Shown here: positions 54,995 through 63,823 of the stretch, piece after piece | Layout: every line of letters starts with the position of its first letter | Numbering within the stretch: the stretch's first letter is position 1 | Origin: an uncultured Flavobacteriales bacterium | GTDB taxonomy: Bacteria > Bacteroidota > Bacteroidia > Flavobacteriales_D > Parvicellaceae | Direction of reading: 5' to 3' | NCBI GenBank assembly: GCA_943787725.1 | Contig: CALSNM010000005.1 | Location: 1-64,000, forward strand | DNA: 64,000 nucleotides | The notes under the pieces: generated by a model | What the model was told of the DNA's origin: nothing | The model's input: the letters and a program-made list of their open reading frames with translations, nothing else | Databases searched by the model: none | Position numbers and translations under genes: made by a program

Positions 54995-56269
54995 ATGCAA
55001 AGAGATACGCAAATCTTCGATTTAATTGAAGAAGAAAAAAAAAGACAAATCACTGGGATTGAATTAATCGCTTCTGAAAATTTTGCAAGCGAAAGTGTTA
55101 CAGAAGCACAGGGTTCGATTCTTACAAATAAATATGCAGAAGGACTTCCCAACAAACGTTATTATGGAGGATGTGAAGTTGTGGATAAAATAGAACAACT
55201 AGCAATTGACAGATTGAAAGAATTGTTTGGAGCATCATGGGCAAATGTCCAACCGCATTCAGGGTCGCAAGCAAATGCTGCTGTTATGTTAGCTTGCTTA
55301 AATCCGGGTGATAAAATCTTAGGTTTCGATTTATCGCATGGAGGTCATTTAACCCATGGATCTTCCGTTAACTTTTCTGGAAAACTATACGTTCCATCAT
55401 TTTATGGTGTAGAAAAAGAAACAGGTGTTCTTGATTATGACAAAATCGAAGCAAAAGCTATTGAAGAGCAACCCAAATTAATTATATGTGGCGCATCCGC
55501 ATATTCTAGAGATTGGAACTACAAGCTTTTCAGAGAAATAGCAGATAAAGTAGGTGCCTTGCTATTGGCAGATATTTCGCATCCTGCTGGATTAATTGCT
55601 GCCAAAATATTAAACGACCCAATGCCCCATTGTCATATAGTTACAACTACTACTCACAAAACATTGAGAGGACCTAGAGGTGGAGTTATTATGATGGGAA
55701 AAGATTTCGAAAACCCATTTGGAATAAAATGGAAAAATGGAAACCTAAGAAAGATGTCAGGGTTGTTAGACTCGGCTGTTTTCCCAGGATCACAAGGCGG
55801 ACCTCTAGAGCATGTTATTGCGGCCAAAGCAATTGCATTTGGAGAAGCACTTTCAGATAATTTTAAAGCTTATGGTAAGCAAGTAGTTTTAAATGCGCAA
55901 ACTATGGCTGATGCCTTTGTGAAAAGAGGCTATAAAGTTATTTCTGGAGGAACAGATAACCACTCTATGTTAATTGATTTAAGATCAAAGAACATTACAG
56001 GGAAAGATGCTGAAAATGCTTTAGTAAAGGCCGATATTACGGTTAATAAAAATATGGTTCCATTTGATACGGAATCTCCATTTGTAACAAGTGGAATTAG
56101 AATAGGAACTCCTGCTATTACCACAAGAGGAGTTAACACAGAAGAAATAAAAATAATTGTTGAATTAGTTGACAAAGTAATTGAAAACTATGAAAACGAT
56201 GCTATAATTGAGGAAGTTAAAAAAGAAGTAAATACTCTAATGAGTCCTCTTCCAATATTTAAATTTTAA
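54995..56269 (+). CDS. glyA: Serine hydroxymethyltransferase
   Basis: A 424-residue PLP enzyme that converts serine and tetrahydrofolate to glycine and 5,10-methylene-THF. Motifs include [70 protein letters not shown] and the PLP lysine in [18 protein letters not shown]. The end, [14 protein letters not shown], is also characteristic. Length is normal. It starts a run of + strand housekeeping genes, followed 12 bp later by fumarylacetoacetase. A TAAATTTG element lies at 54969-54976. Confidence 0.95.
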   Translation: MQRDTQIFDLIEEEKKRQITGIELIASENFASESVTEAQGSILTNKYAEGLPNKRYYGGCEVVDKIEQLAIDRLKELFGASWANVQPHSGSQANAAVMLACLNPGDKILGFDLSHGGHLTHGSSVNFSGKLYVPSFYGVEKETGVLDYDKIEAKAIEEQPKLIICGASAYSRDWNYKLFREIADKVGALLLADISHPAGLIAAKILNDPMPHCHIVTTTTHKTLRGPRGGVIMMGKDFENPFGIKWKNGNLRKMSGLLDSAVFPGSQGGPLEHVIAAKAIAFGEALSDNFKAYGKQVVLNAQTMADAFVKRGYKVISGGTDNHSMLIDLRSKNITGKDAENALVKADITVNKNMVPFDTESPFVTSGIRIGTPAITTRGVNTEEIKIIVELVDKVIENYENDAIIEEVKKEVNTLMSPLPIFKF

Positions 56270-56281
56270 TACTAATAACAA

Positions 56282-57553
56282 ATGATAAAAGCAAATAATC
56301 CAAATTTGAAGTCATGGGTAAACATACCCTTAAATAGTGATTTCACAATTCAAAACCTTCCTTTTGGAGTTTTTTCTGTTTTAACAGATTCACCAAGAGT
56401 TGGTGTTGCTATTGGTGAAAAAATTCTTGATTTAAAAAACCTTTTTGAATTAGGATACTTAAACGATACTCCCTTTAAATTAGAAGACTTTGATTACAAT
56501 TTTCTAAATAAAATGATGCAGCATGGAAAAATGGCTGTTCGTCAACTGAGAAATAGAATTTCTGATTTACTGGATGATACGAATCAAGAATTACAGCAGA
56601 ATGCGGAAGAGTTGAACCAAATCTTATTCAACCAATCAGATGCTAAGATGTATCTTCCGGTAGAAATAGGTGATTACACCGATTTCTACTCTTCAGAGCA
56701 ACATGCATACAACGTCGGTTGCCTTTTTAGAGATCCGAACAATGCATTGCTTCCTAACTGGAAACACATTCCGGTTGGATATCACGGTAGATCGAGTTCT
56801 ATTATTGTTTCAGAAACCCCTATACACAGACCGAAAGGACAAAAAAAACCGCCTACGGCAGAAGTTCCTGTATTTGGAAATAGTAATTTATTAGATTTCG
56901 AACTAGAAACCGCCTTTATTACTTTTGATGGAAACTCACTTGGGGATTCAATATCTACAGAAGAAGCAGATGATTATATTTTTGGGATGGCATTGTTTAA
57001 TGATTGGAGTGCAAGAGATATTCAAGGATGGGAATATGTTCCCCTAGGACCTTTTTTAGGTAAAAACTTTGCTTCTTCATTGTCACCATGGATTGTTACT
57101 TTAGATGCTTTAGAACCATTTAGAACTTCTGGTCCTGTTCAAGAACCAAAAGTATTGCCCTACCTAGAATATGAGGGAGATAAGCACATAGACATAAACC
57201 TAGAAGTTTTAATTCAGCCAGAGGATGGAGAAGAAGTTTCTGTTGGTAAATCTAATTACAAGTACATGTACTGGAATATGAACCAGCAATTGGCGCATCA
57301 CACAATTAATGGCTGTGATATTAACAATGGAGATTGTTACGGTTCTGGTACGATTAGTGGTCCTGAAGAAGGAATGTATGGTTCCATGTTAGAAACATCC
57401 TGGAAAGGAACTAAACCATTTCCAATGTCCGATGGTACAGAAAGAAAATTCATTCATGACAATGACACCGTTATTATGAGAGGGTACTCTGAAAAAGATG
57501 GTATTCGTGTTGGCTTTGGAGAAGTTTCAACTAAAGTTTTACCAGCAAAATAA
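56282..57553 (+). CDS. fahA: Fumarylacetoacetase
   Basis: A 423-residue enzyme of the last step of tyrosine breakdown, splitting fumarylacetoacetate to fumarate and acetoacetate. The active-site region is clear: DYTDFYSSEQHAYNVG (metal Asp and catalytic His), HIPVGYHGRSSSIIVSETPI, LLDFELETAFITF (metal Glu), GMALFNDWSARDIQGWEYVP and LGKNFASSLSPWIVT, then HHTINGCDINNGDCYGSGTI. It has the normal length. It lies between glyA and spoT with gaps of 12 and 18 bp, so likely one transcript. Confidence 0.95.
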   Translation: MIKANNPNLKSWVNIPLNSDFTIQNLPFGVFSVLTDSPRVGVAIGEKILDLKNLFELGYLNDTPFKLEDFDYNFLNKMMQHGKMAVRQLRNRISDLLDDTNQELQQNAEELNQILFNQSDAKMYLPVEIGDYTDFYSSEQHAYNVGCLFRDPNNALLPNWKHIPVGYHGRSSSIIVSETPIHRPKGQKKPPTAEVPVFGNSNLLDFELETAFITFDGNSLGDSISTEEADDYIFGMALFNDWSARDIQGWEYVPLGPFLGKNFASSLSPWIVTLDALEPFRTSGPVQEPKVLPYLEYEGDKHIDINLEVLIQPEDGEEVSVGKSNYKYMYWNMNQQLAHHTINGCDINNGDCYGSGTISGPEEGMYGSMLETSWKGTKPFPMSDGTERKFIHDNDTVIMRGYSEKDGIRVGFGEVSTKVLPAK

Positions 57554-57571
57554 ACCTAAAACCAAATCTAT

Positions 57572-59776
57572 ATGCAAATTGATGAAGAAAAAGAGAAAAA
57601 GGAAATTCTAAACGCATATAGAGGTTTACTCCGTTCAATGAAAGTTGAACGTACAAAAAAAGATACACAATTTATTCGTAAAGCATTCGATGTTGCGGTT
57701 GAAGCACATAAAGAAATGCGACGAAAGTCAGGAGAGCCTTACATCTTTCATCCGATAGCCGTAGCAAGAATTTGTGGGGAGCAATTAGGCTTAGGAGCAA
57801 CCTCTATTGCTTGTGCTTTGTTGCATGACACAGTTGAAGATACTGACATTACCTTAGACGACATTGAATCAATGTTCGGTTTAAAGTGCCGAAAAATAAT
57901 TGACGGTTTAACAAAGCTTTCTGAAGCATTCGATTTGAGTAAATCTGCTCAAGCAGAGAACTTCAGAAAGATGCTTCTTACCATTCCTGAAGATTTAAGA
58001 GTTATTTTAATAAAACTTGCAGATCGGTTGCATAACATGCAGACTCTTGGATCGATGCGTGAGGATAAAAGACTGAAAATTGCTTCCGAGACTTCTTTTA
58101 TTTATGCGCCGCTAGCACATAGGCTTGGGTTAAACGGTATTAAATCTGGTCTGGATGATCTTGCATTGAAACATACTCATCCAGAAGAATACAATGAGAT
58201 TGAAGCTAAATTAGAGAAAACAAAGGAAATCCGTGAGCGGTTCATTCAAAAATTTTGTGGTCCTGTCAAAAAGGAATTAAACGCTCAAGGGCTGAATTAC
58301 ACAATCAAAGGTCGTCCAAAATCTATTCATTCTATTTGGAATAAAATTCATAAAAAGGAAGTCGAATTTGAAGAGATATTTGACGTTTTCGCTGTCAGGA
58401 TAATTATTGATGCTGAAGCCGAAAATGAAAAATCTGAATGTTGGAAAGCATATTCGATAGTAACAGATAATTACAAACCAAATCCTGAAAGACTGAGAGA
58501 TTGGATATCACATCCAAAACAAAATGGCTACGAATCTTTGCACACTACTGTAATGAGTCCAACTGGAAAATGGGTAGAAGTGCAAATTCGGACTAAACGC
58601 ATGGACGAAGTTGCTGAAAAAGGTTTCGCTGCGCATTGGAAGTACAAAGAAGAAAACGACAAAACAAGCGGGTTTGATAAATGGATAAGCCAAGTTCGTG
58701 ATCTTATCGAAAATAAAGATAGTGATGCTTTAGATTTTGTAGATGATTTCAAGTTAAATCTCTACACGAAAGAGATTTTTCTTTTTACGCCTAACGGAGA
58801 TTTAAAAACACTTCCACTAAATGCAACTGCCCTTGATTTTGCTTTTGAAATACATACGGAAGTAGGCTCAAAATGTATTGGTGCTAAAGTTAATCATAAA
58901 TTAGTTCCACTGAGCCATAAACTTAAGAGTGGAGATCAAATTGAAATAATAACTTCTAAAAACCAAACGCCTAAGGAAGATTGGTTGAACTATGTAGTTA
59001 CATCAAAAGCGAAAGCAAAAATTAAATCTTCTTTAAAAGACGAAAGGAAAAAAATTGCGAATGATGGCAAGGAGATTCTAACGCGAAAACTGAATAGTTT
59101 GAAAGTACATTTTACAGAACCAAACATTAAAGAATTATTAAAACTTTATGAACTGGTTGAACACACAGAAATGTACGTTCAAATTGCTTTGGGAAAACTA
59201 GACTTAAAGAAGATTAAACCCCTAGTAATTAAGGGTGGAAATCTTAAACATGGCTCTATCACAAAAACAATAAAGGAGTCCTTCGAAGCACTATACAAAA
59301 AGGTAGCAGGAAAAAAAGAGGAATTAATAATTGGAGAAAATATTGGCCAAATGGACTATACTCTTTCCCCTTGTTGCAATCCAATTCCTGGGGACAATGT
59401 GTTCGGCTTCGTAACAATAAGCGATGGAATTAAGATACACCGCAATAACTGTCCTAATGCCAAACAAATGCGAGCAAATTATGCTTATCGCGTAATCAAT
59501 GCTAGATGGAAAAGTAAGGAATTAGCAGACTTTTTAACTGGTATTCGATTTACAGGCATTGACGACATTGGGCTTGTAAATCAAATCACTTCCATCATAT
59601 CCAGTGAGAAAGGCGTGAACATGAAAGCTGTTAGTTTTAATTCAAACGATGGCATATTCGAGGGCAAAGTAATGCTATACATTAGTGATATCAGTCATTT
59701 AACAGAATTAATGAAAACTCTTAAAAATATCGAAGGGGTTAACACTATTGAAAGAGTTGATGCAACAGAAGAATAA
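57572..59776 (+). CDS. spoT: Bifunctional (p)ppGpp synthetase/hydrolase (RelA/SpoT family)
   Basis: A 734-residue stringent-response protein. The HD hydrolase domain (about 25-190) has GEPYIFHPIAVARI and CALLHDTVEDTD, so its metal residues are intact and hydrolase activity is expected. The synthetase domain (about 230-350) has FEEIFDVFAVRIII and LRDWISHPKQNGYESLHTTV (G-Y-x-S-L-H). A TGS domain (about 395-455, EIFLFTPNGDLKTLPL), a zinc-finger-like region with PCCNPIPGD, and an ACT domain (about 655-730, FTGIDDIGLVNQITSIIS) follow. As in most Bacteroidota, it should both make and degrade the alarmone. It is followed by a 254-bp gap with a strong inverted-repeat structure, before fur. Confidence 0.95.
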   Translation: MQIDEEKEKKEILNAYRGLLRSMKVERTKKDTQFIRKAFDVAVEAHKEMRRKSGEPYIFHPIAVARICGEQLGLGATSIACALLHDTVEDTDITLDDIESMFGLKCRKIIDGLTKLSEAFDLSKSAQAENFRKMLLTIPEDLRVILIKLADRLHNMQTLGSMREDKRLKIASETSFIYAPLAHRLGLNGIKSGLDDLALKHTHPEEYNEIEAKLEKTKEIRERFIQKFCGPVKKELNAQGLNYTIKGRPKSIHSIWNKIHKKEVEFEEIFDVFAVRIIIDAEAENEKSECWKAYSIVTDNYKPNPERLRDWISHPKQNGYESLHTTVMSPTGKWVEVQIRTKRMDEVAEKGFAAHWKYKEENDKTSGFDKWISQVRDLIENKDSDALDFVDDFKLNLYTKEIFLFTPNGDLKTLPLNATALDFAFEIHTEVGSKCIGAKVNHKLVPLSHKLKSGDQIEIITSKNQTPKEDWLNYVVTSKAKAKIKSSLKDERKKIANDGKEILTRKLNSLKVHFTEPNIKELLKLYELVEHTEMYVQIALGKLDLKKIKPLVIKGGNLKHGSITKTIKESFEALYKKVAGKKEELIIGENIGQMDYTLSPCCNPIPGDNVFGFVTISDGIKIHRNNCPNAKQMRANYAYRVINARWKSKELADFLTGIRFTGIDDIGLVNQITSIISSEKGVNMKAVSFNSNDGIFEGKVMLYISDISHLTELMKTLKNIEGVNTIERVDATEE

Positions 59777-59810
59777 TCTTCCGTTTTACAAACAAACTTT
59801 GAAATTTTGA

Positions 59811-59944
59811 TAATAAGGGTTTTATGCAAATTAAATCTAAAGTAATTTCTGCCATAATTCTCCTAAGATTTCCACACTTATCCAGCAAAGAAATCTTACA
59901 ATACCCATAATTGGAAAGAGAAATGTGTAAAACCCCTTATTTTC
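59811..59944. other. Nested inverted repeats between spoT and fur
   Basis: Outer arms: AATAAGGGTTTTATGCA (59812-59828) pairs with TGTGTAAAACCCCTTATT (59924-59942), with one bulged C and two G-U pairs on the + strand. Inner arms: TAAGATTTC (59864-59872) and GAAATCTTA (59890-59898) are a perfect 9-bp match around a 17-base loop. The element lies 34 bp past the spoT stop and 86 bp before fur. It may be a structured RNA, a processed leader, or a DNA-level repeat; it is not followed by a U-run, so it is not a simple terminator. Confidence 0.45.
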
Positions 59945-60003
59945 TTAATATCTTTTAAAATAAAAAACACGGTACATCCTCCTCGATAGCTTACCTTTAC
60001 CCT

Positions 60004-60020
60004 ATTGATTAAAAATCAAT
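60004..60020. promoter_or_regulatory. Perfect palindrome just before fur, candidate operator
   Basis: ATTGATT-AAA-AATCAAT: seven-base arms with a three-base centre, ending 10 bases before the fur ATG. It is a good position for autoregulation by a dimeric repressor, although it does not match the classical enterobacterial Fur box. Confidence 0.4.
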
Positions 60021-60030
60021 TTTTTCATAA

Positions 60031-60474
60031 ATGAAAGAAGCACAAGTAACGTCATCTGTTCAAGAAAAAGTAGAAGCAATTTTTTGTGATTACTTGGAAG
60101 AAAAAGGCCACAGGAAAACTCCCGAACGATTTGCGATACTAACTGAAATTTATGACTTTTCTGGCCATTTTGATATAGAAGCGCTTTATGTCAACATGAA
60201 AAACAAAAACTATCGAGTTAGCCGAGCTACACTTTATAATACAATGGAGCTTCTTCTAAATTGCAGCTTGGTGAGGAAACATCAATTTGGAAAAAACATT
60301 TCCCAATTCGAAAAAGCTTATGAGTTTAAACAACATGACCACATCATTTTAGAAAATGGAGAAGTAATTGAGTTTTGCGATCCAAGGATTCAACAAATTA
60401 AGCAAACACTAGAAGACGTTTTTGAAATTGAAATTGAAAACCACTCTCTCTATTTTTATGGTAAACGTAAATAA
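60031..60474 (+). CDS. fur: Fur-family transcriptional regulator
   Basis: A 147-residue metal-responsive repressor. The winged-helix DNA-binding domain includes [15 protein letters not shown] and the recognition helix [15 protein letters not shown]. The dimerisation domain has [20 protein letters not shown] (metal-binding His and Glu) and [12 protein letters not shown] at the end. The usual CxxC pairs that hold structural zinc are absent: ILEN stands where the first CxxC is in E. coli Fur, and the C-terminus has none. I believe this is common in Bacteroidota Fur proteins. Regulated metal is probably iron but cannot be read directly. It is followed 4 bp later by a STAS protein gene. Confidence 0.85.
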   Translation: MKEAQVTSSVQEKVEAIFCDYLEEKGHRKTPERFAILTEIYDFSGHFDIEALYVNMKNKNYRVSRATLYNTMELLLNCSLVRKHQFGKNISQFEKAYEFKQHDHIILENGEVIEFCDPRIQQIKQTLEDVFEIEIENHSLYFYGKRK

Positions 60475-60478
60475 TCAA

Positions 60479-60835
60479 ATGGATATGTTCTCATTTACAA
60501 TAACAGAGGAAAACGCAATTGTGCATTTAAAATTAAGTGGGAGAATTCTTGACAACGAGCAAACCAGCAAGCTATTAAAAGAAGTGGATAATACTATTTC
60601 TGAGAAAATTAATAAGATTGTTTTAGACCTAGAACACATGGAGTACATTAACAGTAACGGTTTGAATTGCTTTATTCAACTGCTCACAAAGGCAAGGAAT
60701 ATGGGAGGAGATGCTGTGATTGTAAATGTTCCTGAAAAAATAAAAAATTTATTACTTATTTCTAAACTCAATACTGTGTTTACTATTAAAGATAGTATTG
60801 GGCAAGCAAATGAAACTTTAACTAACTCACTATAA
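60479..60835 (+). CDS. STAS-domain protein (anti-sigma-factor antagonist-like)
   Basis: I chose the ATG at 60479 (MDMFSFTITEEN), 4 bp after fur; a longer frame would overlap fur. The 118-residue protein is a single STAS domain: HLKLSGRILDNEQTSKLLKE, then IVLDLEHMEYINSNGLNCFI and GGDAVIVNVPEKIKNLL. In SpoIIAA-type proteins the residue just before the Gly is the phosphorylated Ser; here it is Asn (N-S-N-G), with a Ser one place earlier. It may be non-phosphorylatable or use the neighbouring Ser. Partner unknown. It lies between fur and purA in one likely transcript. Confidence 0.8.
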   Translation: MDMFSFTITEENAIVHLKLSGRILDNEQTSKLLKEVDNTISEKINKIVLDLEHMEYINSNGLNCFIQLLTKARNMGGDAVIVNVPEKIKNLLLISKLNTVFTIKDSIGQANETLTNSL

Positions 60836-60845
60836 TAAAATTTAA

Positions 60846-62122
60846 ATGGCGGTAGATGTACTTTTAGGTCTTCAATGGGGAGACGAAGGAAAAGGAAAAA
60901 TAGTTGATGTCCTCACTCCAGAATATGATATAATTGCTCGCTTTCAAGGTGGTCCAAATGCAGGACACACGCTTGAATTTGAAGGAATTAAACACGTATT
61001 GCACACCATTCCATCTGGCATATTCCACAAGGGGGTAAAAAATGTTGTTGGGAATGGTGTTGTTATTGATCCAGTTATTTTAAAAATAGAGATTGACAAG
61101 CTCTTAAAAATGGGAGTGGATGTTAAAGAACAAATGCTTATTTCTAAAAAAGCGCACTTGATTCTTCCATCACATAAATTACTTGACAAAGCATCTGAAA
61201 TGGCTAAGGGAAAGGCCAAAATCGGATCAACTTTGAAAGGAATTGGACCAACCTACATGGACAAAACTGGTCGTAACGGATTAAGAATAGGAGATATCTT
61301 TGAAGCAGATTTTCAAGAAAAATATTTAAATCTTGTTAAAAAGCATAAAAACATGTTGAATTTTTATGACATGGACTATAATCTTGATGATATGGAAGCT
61401 GAATTCCACCAAGGAATAGAAACAATAAAAGAATTAACCGCTATTGATAGTGAGCATTATTTGAACAATGCCATTAAGAATGGAAAAAATATCTTGGCTG
61501 AAGGTGCGCAAGGCACCCTACTTGATATTGATTTTGGAACCTATCCTTTTGTTACTTCTTCCAATACCATAACTGCAGGAACATGCACTGGTTTAGGAAT
61601 TGCTCCAAATAAAATTGATCGTATTGTTGGTATTTTTAAAGCTTACTGCACGCGAGTTGGAAGCGGACCATTTCCAAGTGAAGAAGACAACGAAACTGGA
61701 GAAAGAATCAGAAAGCTTGGATTTGAATTTGGAGCAACAACAGGTAGAGAAAGAAGATGTGGGTGGATTGATCTTCCAGCGTTGAAATACGCGATTATGA
61801 TAAACGGTGTTACTGAATTATCAATGATGAAAGGCGACGTACTAGATTCTTTTGAATCTATTAAAGTTTGTACGCATTATATTCATAACGGCGAAAAAAT
61901 AGATTATTTCCCATACAACATTAACGATAATGTTAACCCGTTTATATTGAGAAAAAAGGATGGAACATTGACACAACCAAAATCACATCTGAATCTGATT
62001 TCCCCAAGGAACTGGTTGACTACATTGCCTATTTAGAAGCAGAATTAGAAACACCAATTTCTATTGTTTCTGTTGGACCGGATAGAAGCCAAACAATCCA
62101 AAGAGATAAAGTATTGGCTTAA
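60846..62122 (+). CDS. purA: Adenylosuccinate synthetase (one frameshift near the end)
   Basis: GTP-dependent enzyme joining IMP and aspartate to adenylosuccinate. Motifs: LLGLQWGDEGKGKIVD (P-loop-like start), RFQGGPNAGHT, KGIGPTYMDKTGRNG, GTLLDIDFGTYPFVTSSNTI, and GATTGRERRCGWIDL. The frame as written stops at 62036 after LISPRNWLTTLPI. Removing two bases (a CA in ACACAACC near 61977) restores the natural end DGTLTKITSESDFPKELVDY, continuing to IVSVGPDRSQTIQRDKVLA at 62122, for about 424 residues, the normal length. The C-terminal GPDR motif is essential, so a real frameshift would disable purine synthesis; I favour a sequence error. A terminator follows. Confidence 0.9.
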
Positions 62123-62140
62123 ATTTAGATACAAATTATT

Positions 62141-62178
62141 AAAAAAGGAATCTGAATAATTTCAGGTTCCTTTTTTTT
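62141..62178 (+). terminator. Rho-independent terminator after purA
   Basis: Stem GGAATCTGAA pairs with TTTCAGGTTCC (one T-G pair), loop of a few bases, preceded by an A-run and followed by TTTTTTTT. It lies 18 bp after the restored purA stop and can end the glyA-to-purA or fur-purA transcript. Confidence 0.75.
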
Positions 62179-62218
62179 ATTGCATTCTGAAGCTCTTAAC
62201 GGAGTACACCAAAAGTTT

Positions 62219-62226
62219 TAACTTTG
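62219..62226 (+). promoter_or_regulatory. Candidate -7 element before the OstA-like gene
   Basis: TAACTTTG fits TAnnTTTG and lies 43 bases before the likely start at 62270. Since a terminator separates this gene from purA, it needs its own promoter here. No clear -33 element is visible. Confidence 0.35.
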
Positions 62227-62269
62227 CACACTAAAGAGAAGGCTCTACGTTTTTCGTCTTTATAATACA

Positions 62270-63787
62270 TTGAAATATATTCTTCACATAACATTAATTC
62301 TGTTTACCATTGGTAATCTTTCAGCCCAAAATGAAAGCAATAAAACACAGGTAATCATTAAACAAGCAGATAGACTATACAGGGATGATAGAGTATCTGA
62401 TGCTCAAGTATTGCAAGGAAACGTAATTTTTGAACACGATGGAGCATTAATGTACTGCGATAGTGCACTTATTTTTCAAGAGGAAAACTCCTTAGAAGCT
62501 TATGGAAACATCAAAGTTAATCAAGGAGACACTATCTCAATAACAGGAGATTCACTCTTCTATTTAGGTGATGAAAAACTTGCTAAGCTAAGGGGGAACA
62601 TATTTTTCAAAGAGAAAGATTTAAAACTGACTACAAACATATTGAATTACGATTTAAATTCTGGAATCGCTACCTATTATTATGGAGGAACAATAGTTAG
62701 CACCGAGAATAACAACAAACTTTCTAGCCGCACTGGTTCCTACAATAGTAATACAGCATCCCTTTTTTTTAAAGATAGCGTCCGACTATTAAATCCTGAA
62801 TACACAATAGAATCCGATACTCTCACCTATAATACTATTTCAGAAGTATCTTACTTTCACGGACCTACTTTCATTCGTTCTGATGAGAATCTTATTTATT
62901 GTGAGCATGGATGGTACGATACGCAAAATGAAATTTCTTCATTTTGGAGCAATACATACATCATTTCTAAAGAGCAAAAACTAGAGGGAGATAGTATTTA
63001 TTACGATCGAAATATTGGAGAGGGAAAAGCTTATGGAAATGTACAAATTACAGATACAAGTAATAACATAATCATAAATGGGGATATAGCTATACATGAT
63101 GAAAAAAACGATTCTTCATTGGTCACAGGTAATGCAATTTTTACGCAAATAGAAAAATTAGACACTTTATACTTACATGCAGATACTTTAACTTTTAAAA
63201 TTGATTCTACCACTAAAAGGCAATCTTTCAGAGGTTTTCATAACGTTGCATTATTTAAAAAAGATCTTCAGGCTAGATGTGATTCAATTGTATACAATGA
63301 ACAAGATTCATTAATGCATTTATTTATCGATCCAATAATCTGGTCTGATGAAAATCAGCTTACAGGTGAGACAATAACAATTAAAACTAGCGGAGGAAAC
63401 ATAAGTAATCTGTTTATTAATTACGATGCGCTAATAGTCTCTGAAGTTGATACAAGCAACTATAACCAAATAAAAGGCAAGACTATAAAGGGCAACTTCA
63501 AAGAGAATCAATTGGATCAAATTTTTGTAAAAGGGAATGGAGAGACAATTTACTTTCTTGGAAATGAAGGAGACCCTGTAACAGATATGAACAGATCAAT
63601 TTGTACCAACATTAAAATAAAATTAGACAGTAGTCAAATTCAAACTATTAAATTTATTACAGACCCATCGTCTAATATGACACCCATTTCAAGCTTATCA
63701 AACGCGGATAAAAAACTGGAAGGCTTTATATGGAAAATAGCGGATAGACCCCTATCTAGAGAAGATTTATTAAATGATAAACTCTGA
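62270..63787 (+). CDS. OstA/LptA-like exported protein
   Basis: A 505-residue protein with a signal peptide (KYILHITLILFTIGNLSAQ) and probably a TTG start at 62270. The body is made of repeated beta-strands of the OstA type: GNVIFEHDGALMYCDSALI, AYGNIKVNQGDTISITGDSL, LRGNIFFKEKDLKLTTNIL, AYGNVQITDTSNNIIINGDI and VTGNAIFTQ. This is the LptA/LptD N-terminal jellyroll fold that binds lipopolysaccharide in the periplasm. It is longer than LptA and lacks the LptD barrel in the window. It probably takes part in LPS transport to the outer membrane, fitting the glycan locus nearby, but its precise role is unknown. Confidence 0.8.
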   Translation: MKYILHITLILFTIGNLSAQNESNKTQVIIKQADRLYRDDRVSDAQVLQGNVIFEHDGALMYCDSALIFQEENSLEAYGNIKVNQGDTISITGDSLFYLGDEKLAKLRGNIFFKEKDLKLTTNILNYDLNSGIATYYYGGTIVSTENNNKLSSRTGSYNSNTASLFFKDSVRLLNPEYTIESDTLTYNTISEVSYFHGPTFIRSDENLIYCEHGWYDTQNEISSFWSNTYIISKEQKLEGDSIYYDRNIGEGKAYGNVQITDTSNNIIINGDIAIHDEKNDSSLVTGNAIFTQIEKLDTLYLHADTLTFKIDSTTKRQSFRGFHNVALFKKDLQARCDSIVYNEQDSLMHLFIDPIIWSDENQLTGETITIKTSGGNISNLFINYDALIVSEVDTSNYNQIKGKTIKGNFKENQLDQIFVKGNGETIYFLGNEGDPVTDMNRSICTNIKIKLDSSQIQTIKFITDPSSNMTPISSLSNADKKLEGFIWKIADRPLSREDLLNDKL

Positions 63788-63823
63788 AACTAGCATTCTT
63801 TAAAAATAGCTAAATCCAAATTT

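Noticed and set aside
61970-62122. Programmed frameshifting as the reason for the purA break
   Set aside because: No slippery heptamer or downstream structure is seen at the point of change, and other genes in the window have similar breaks.
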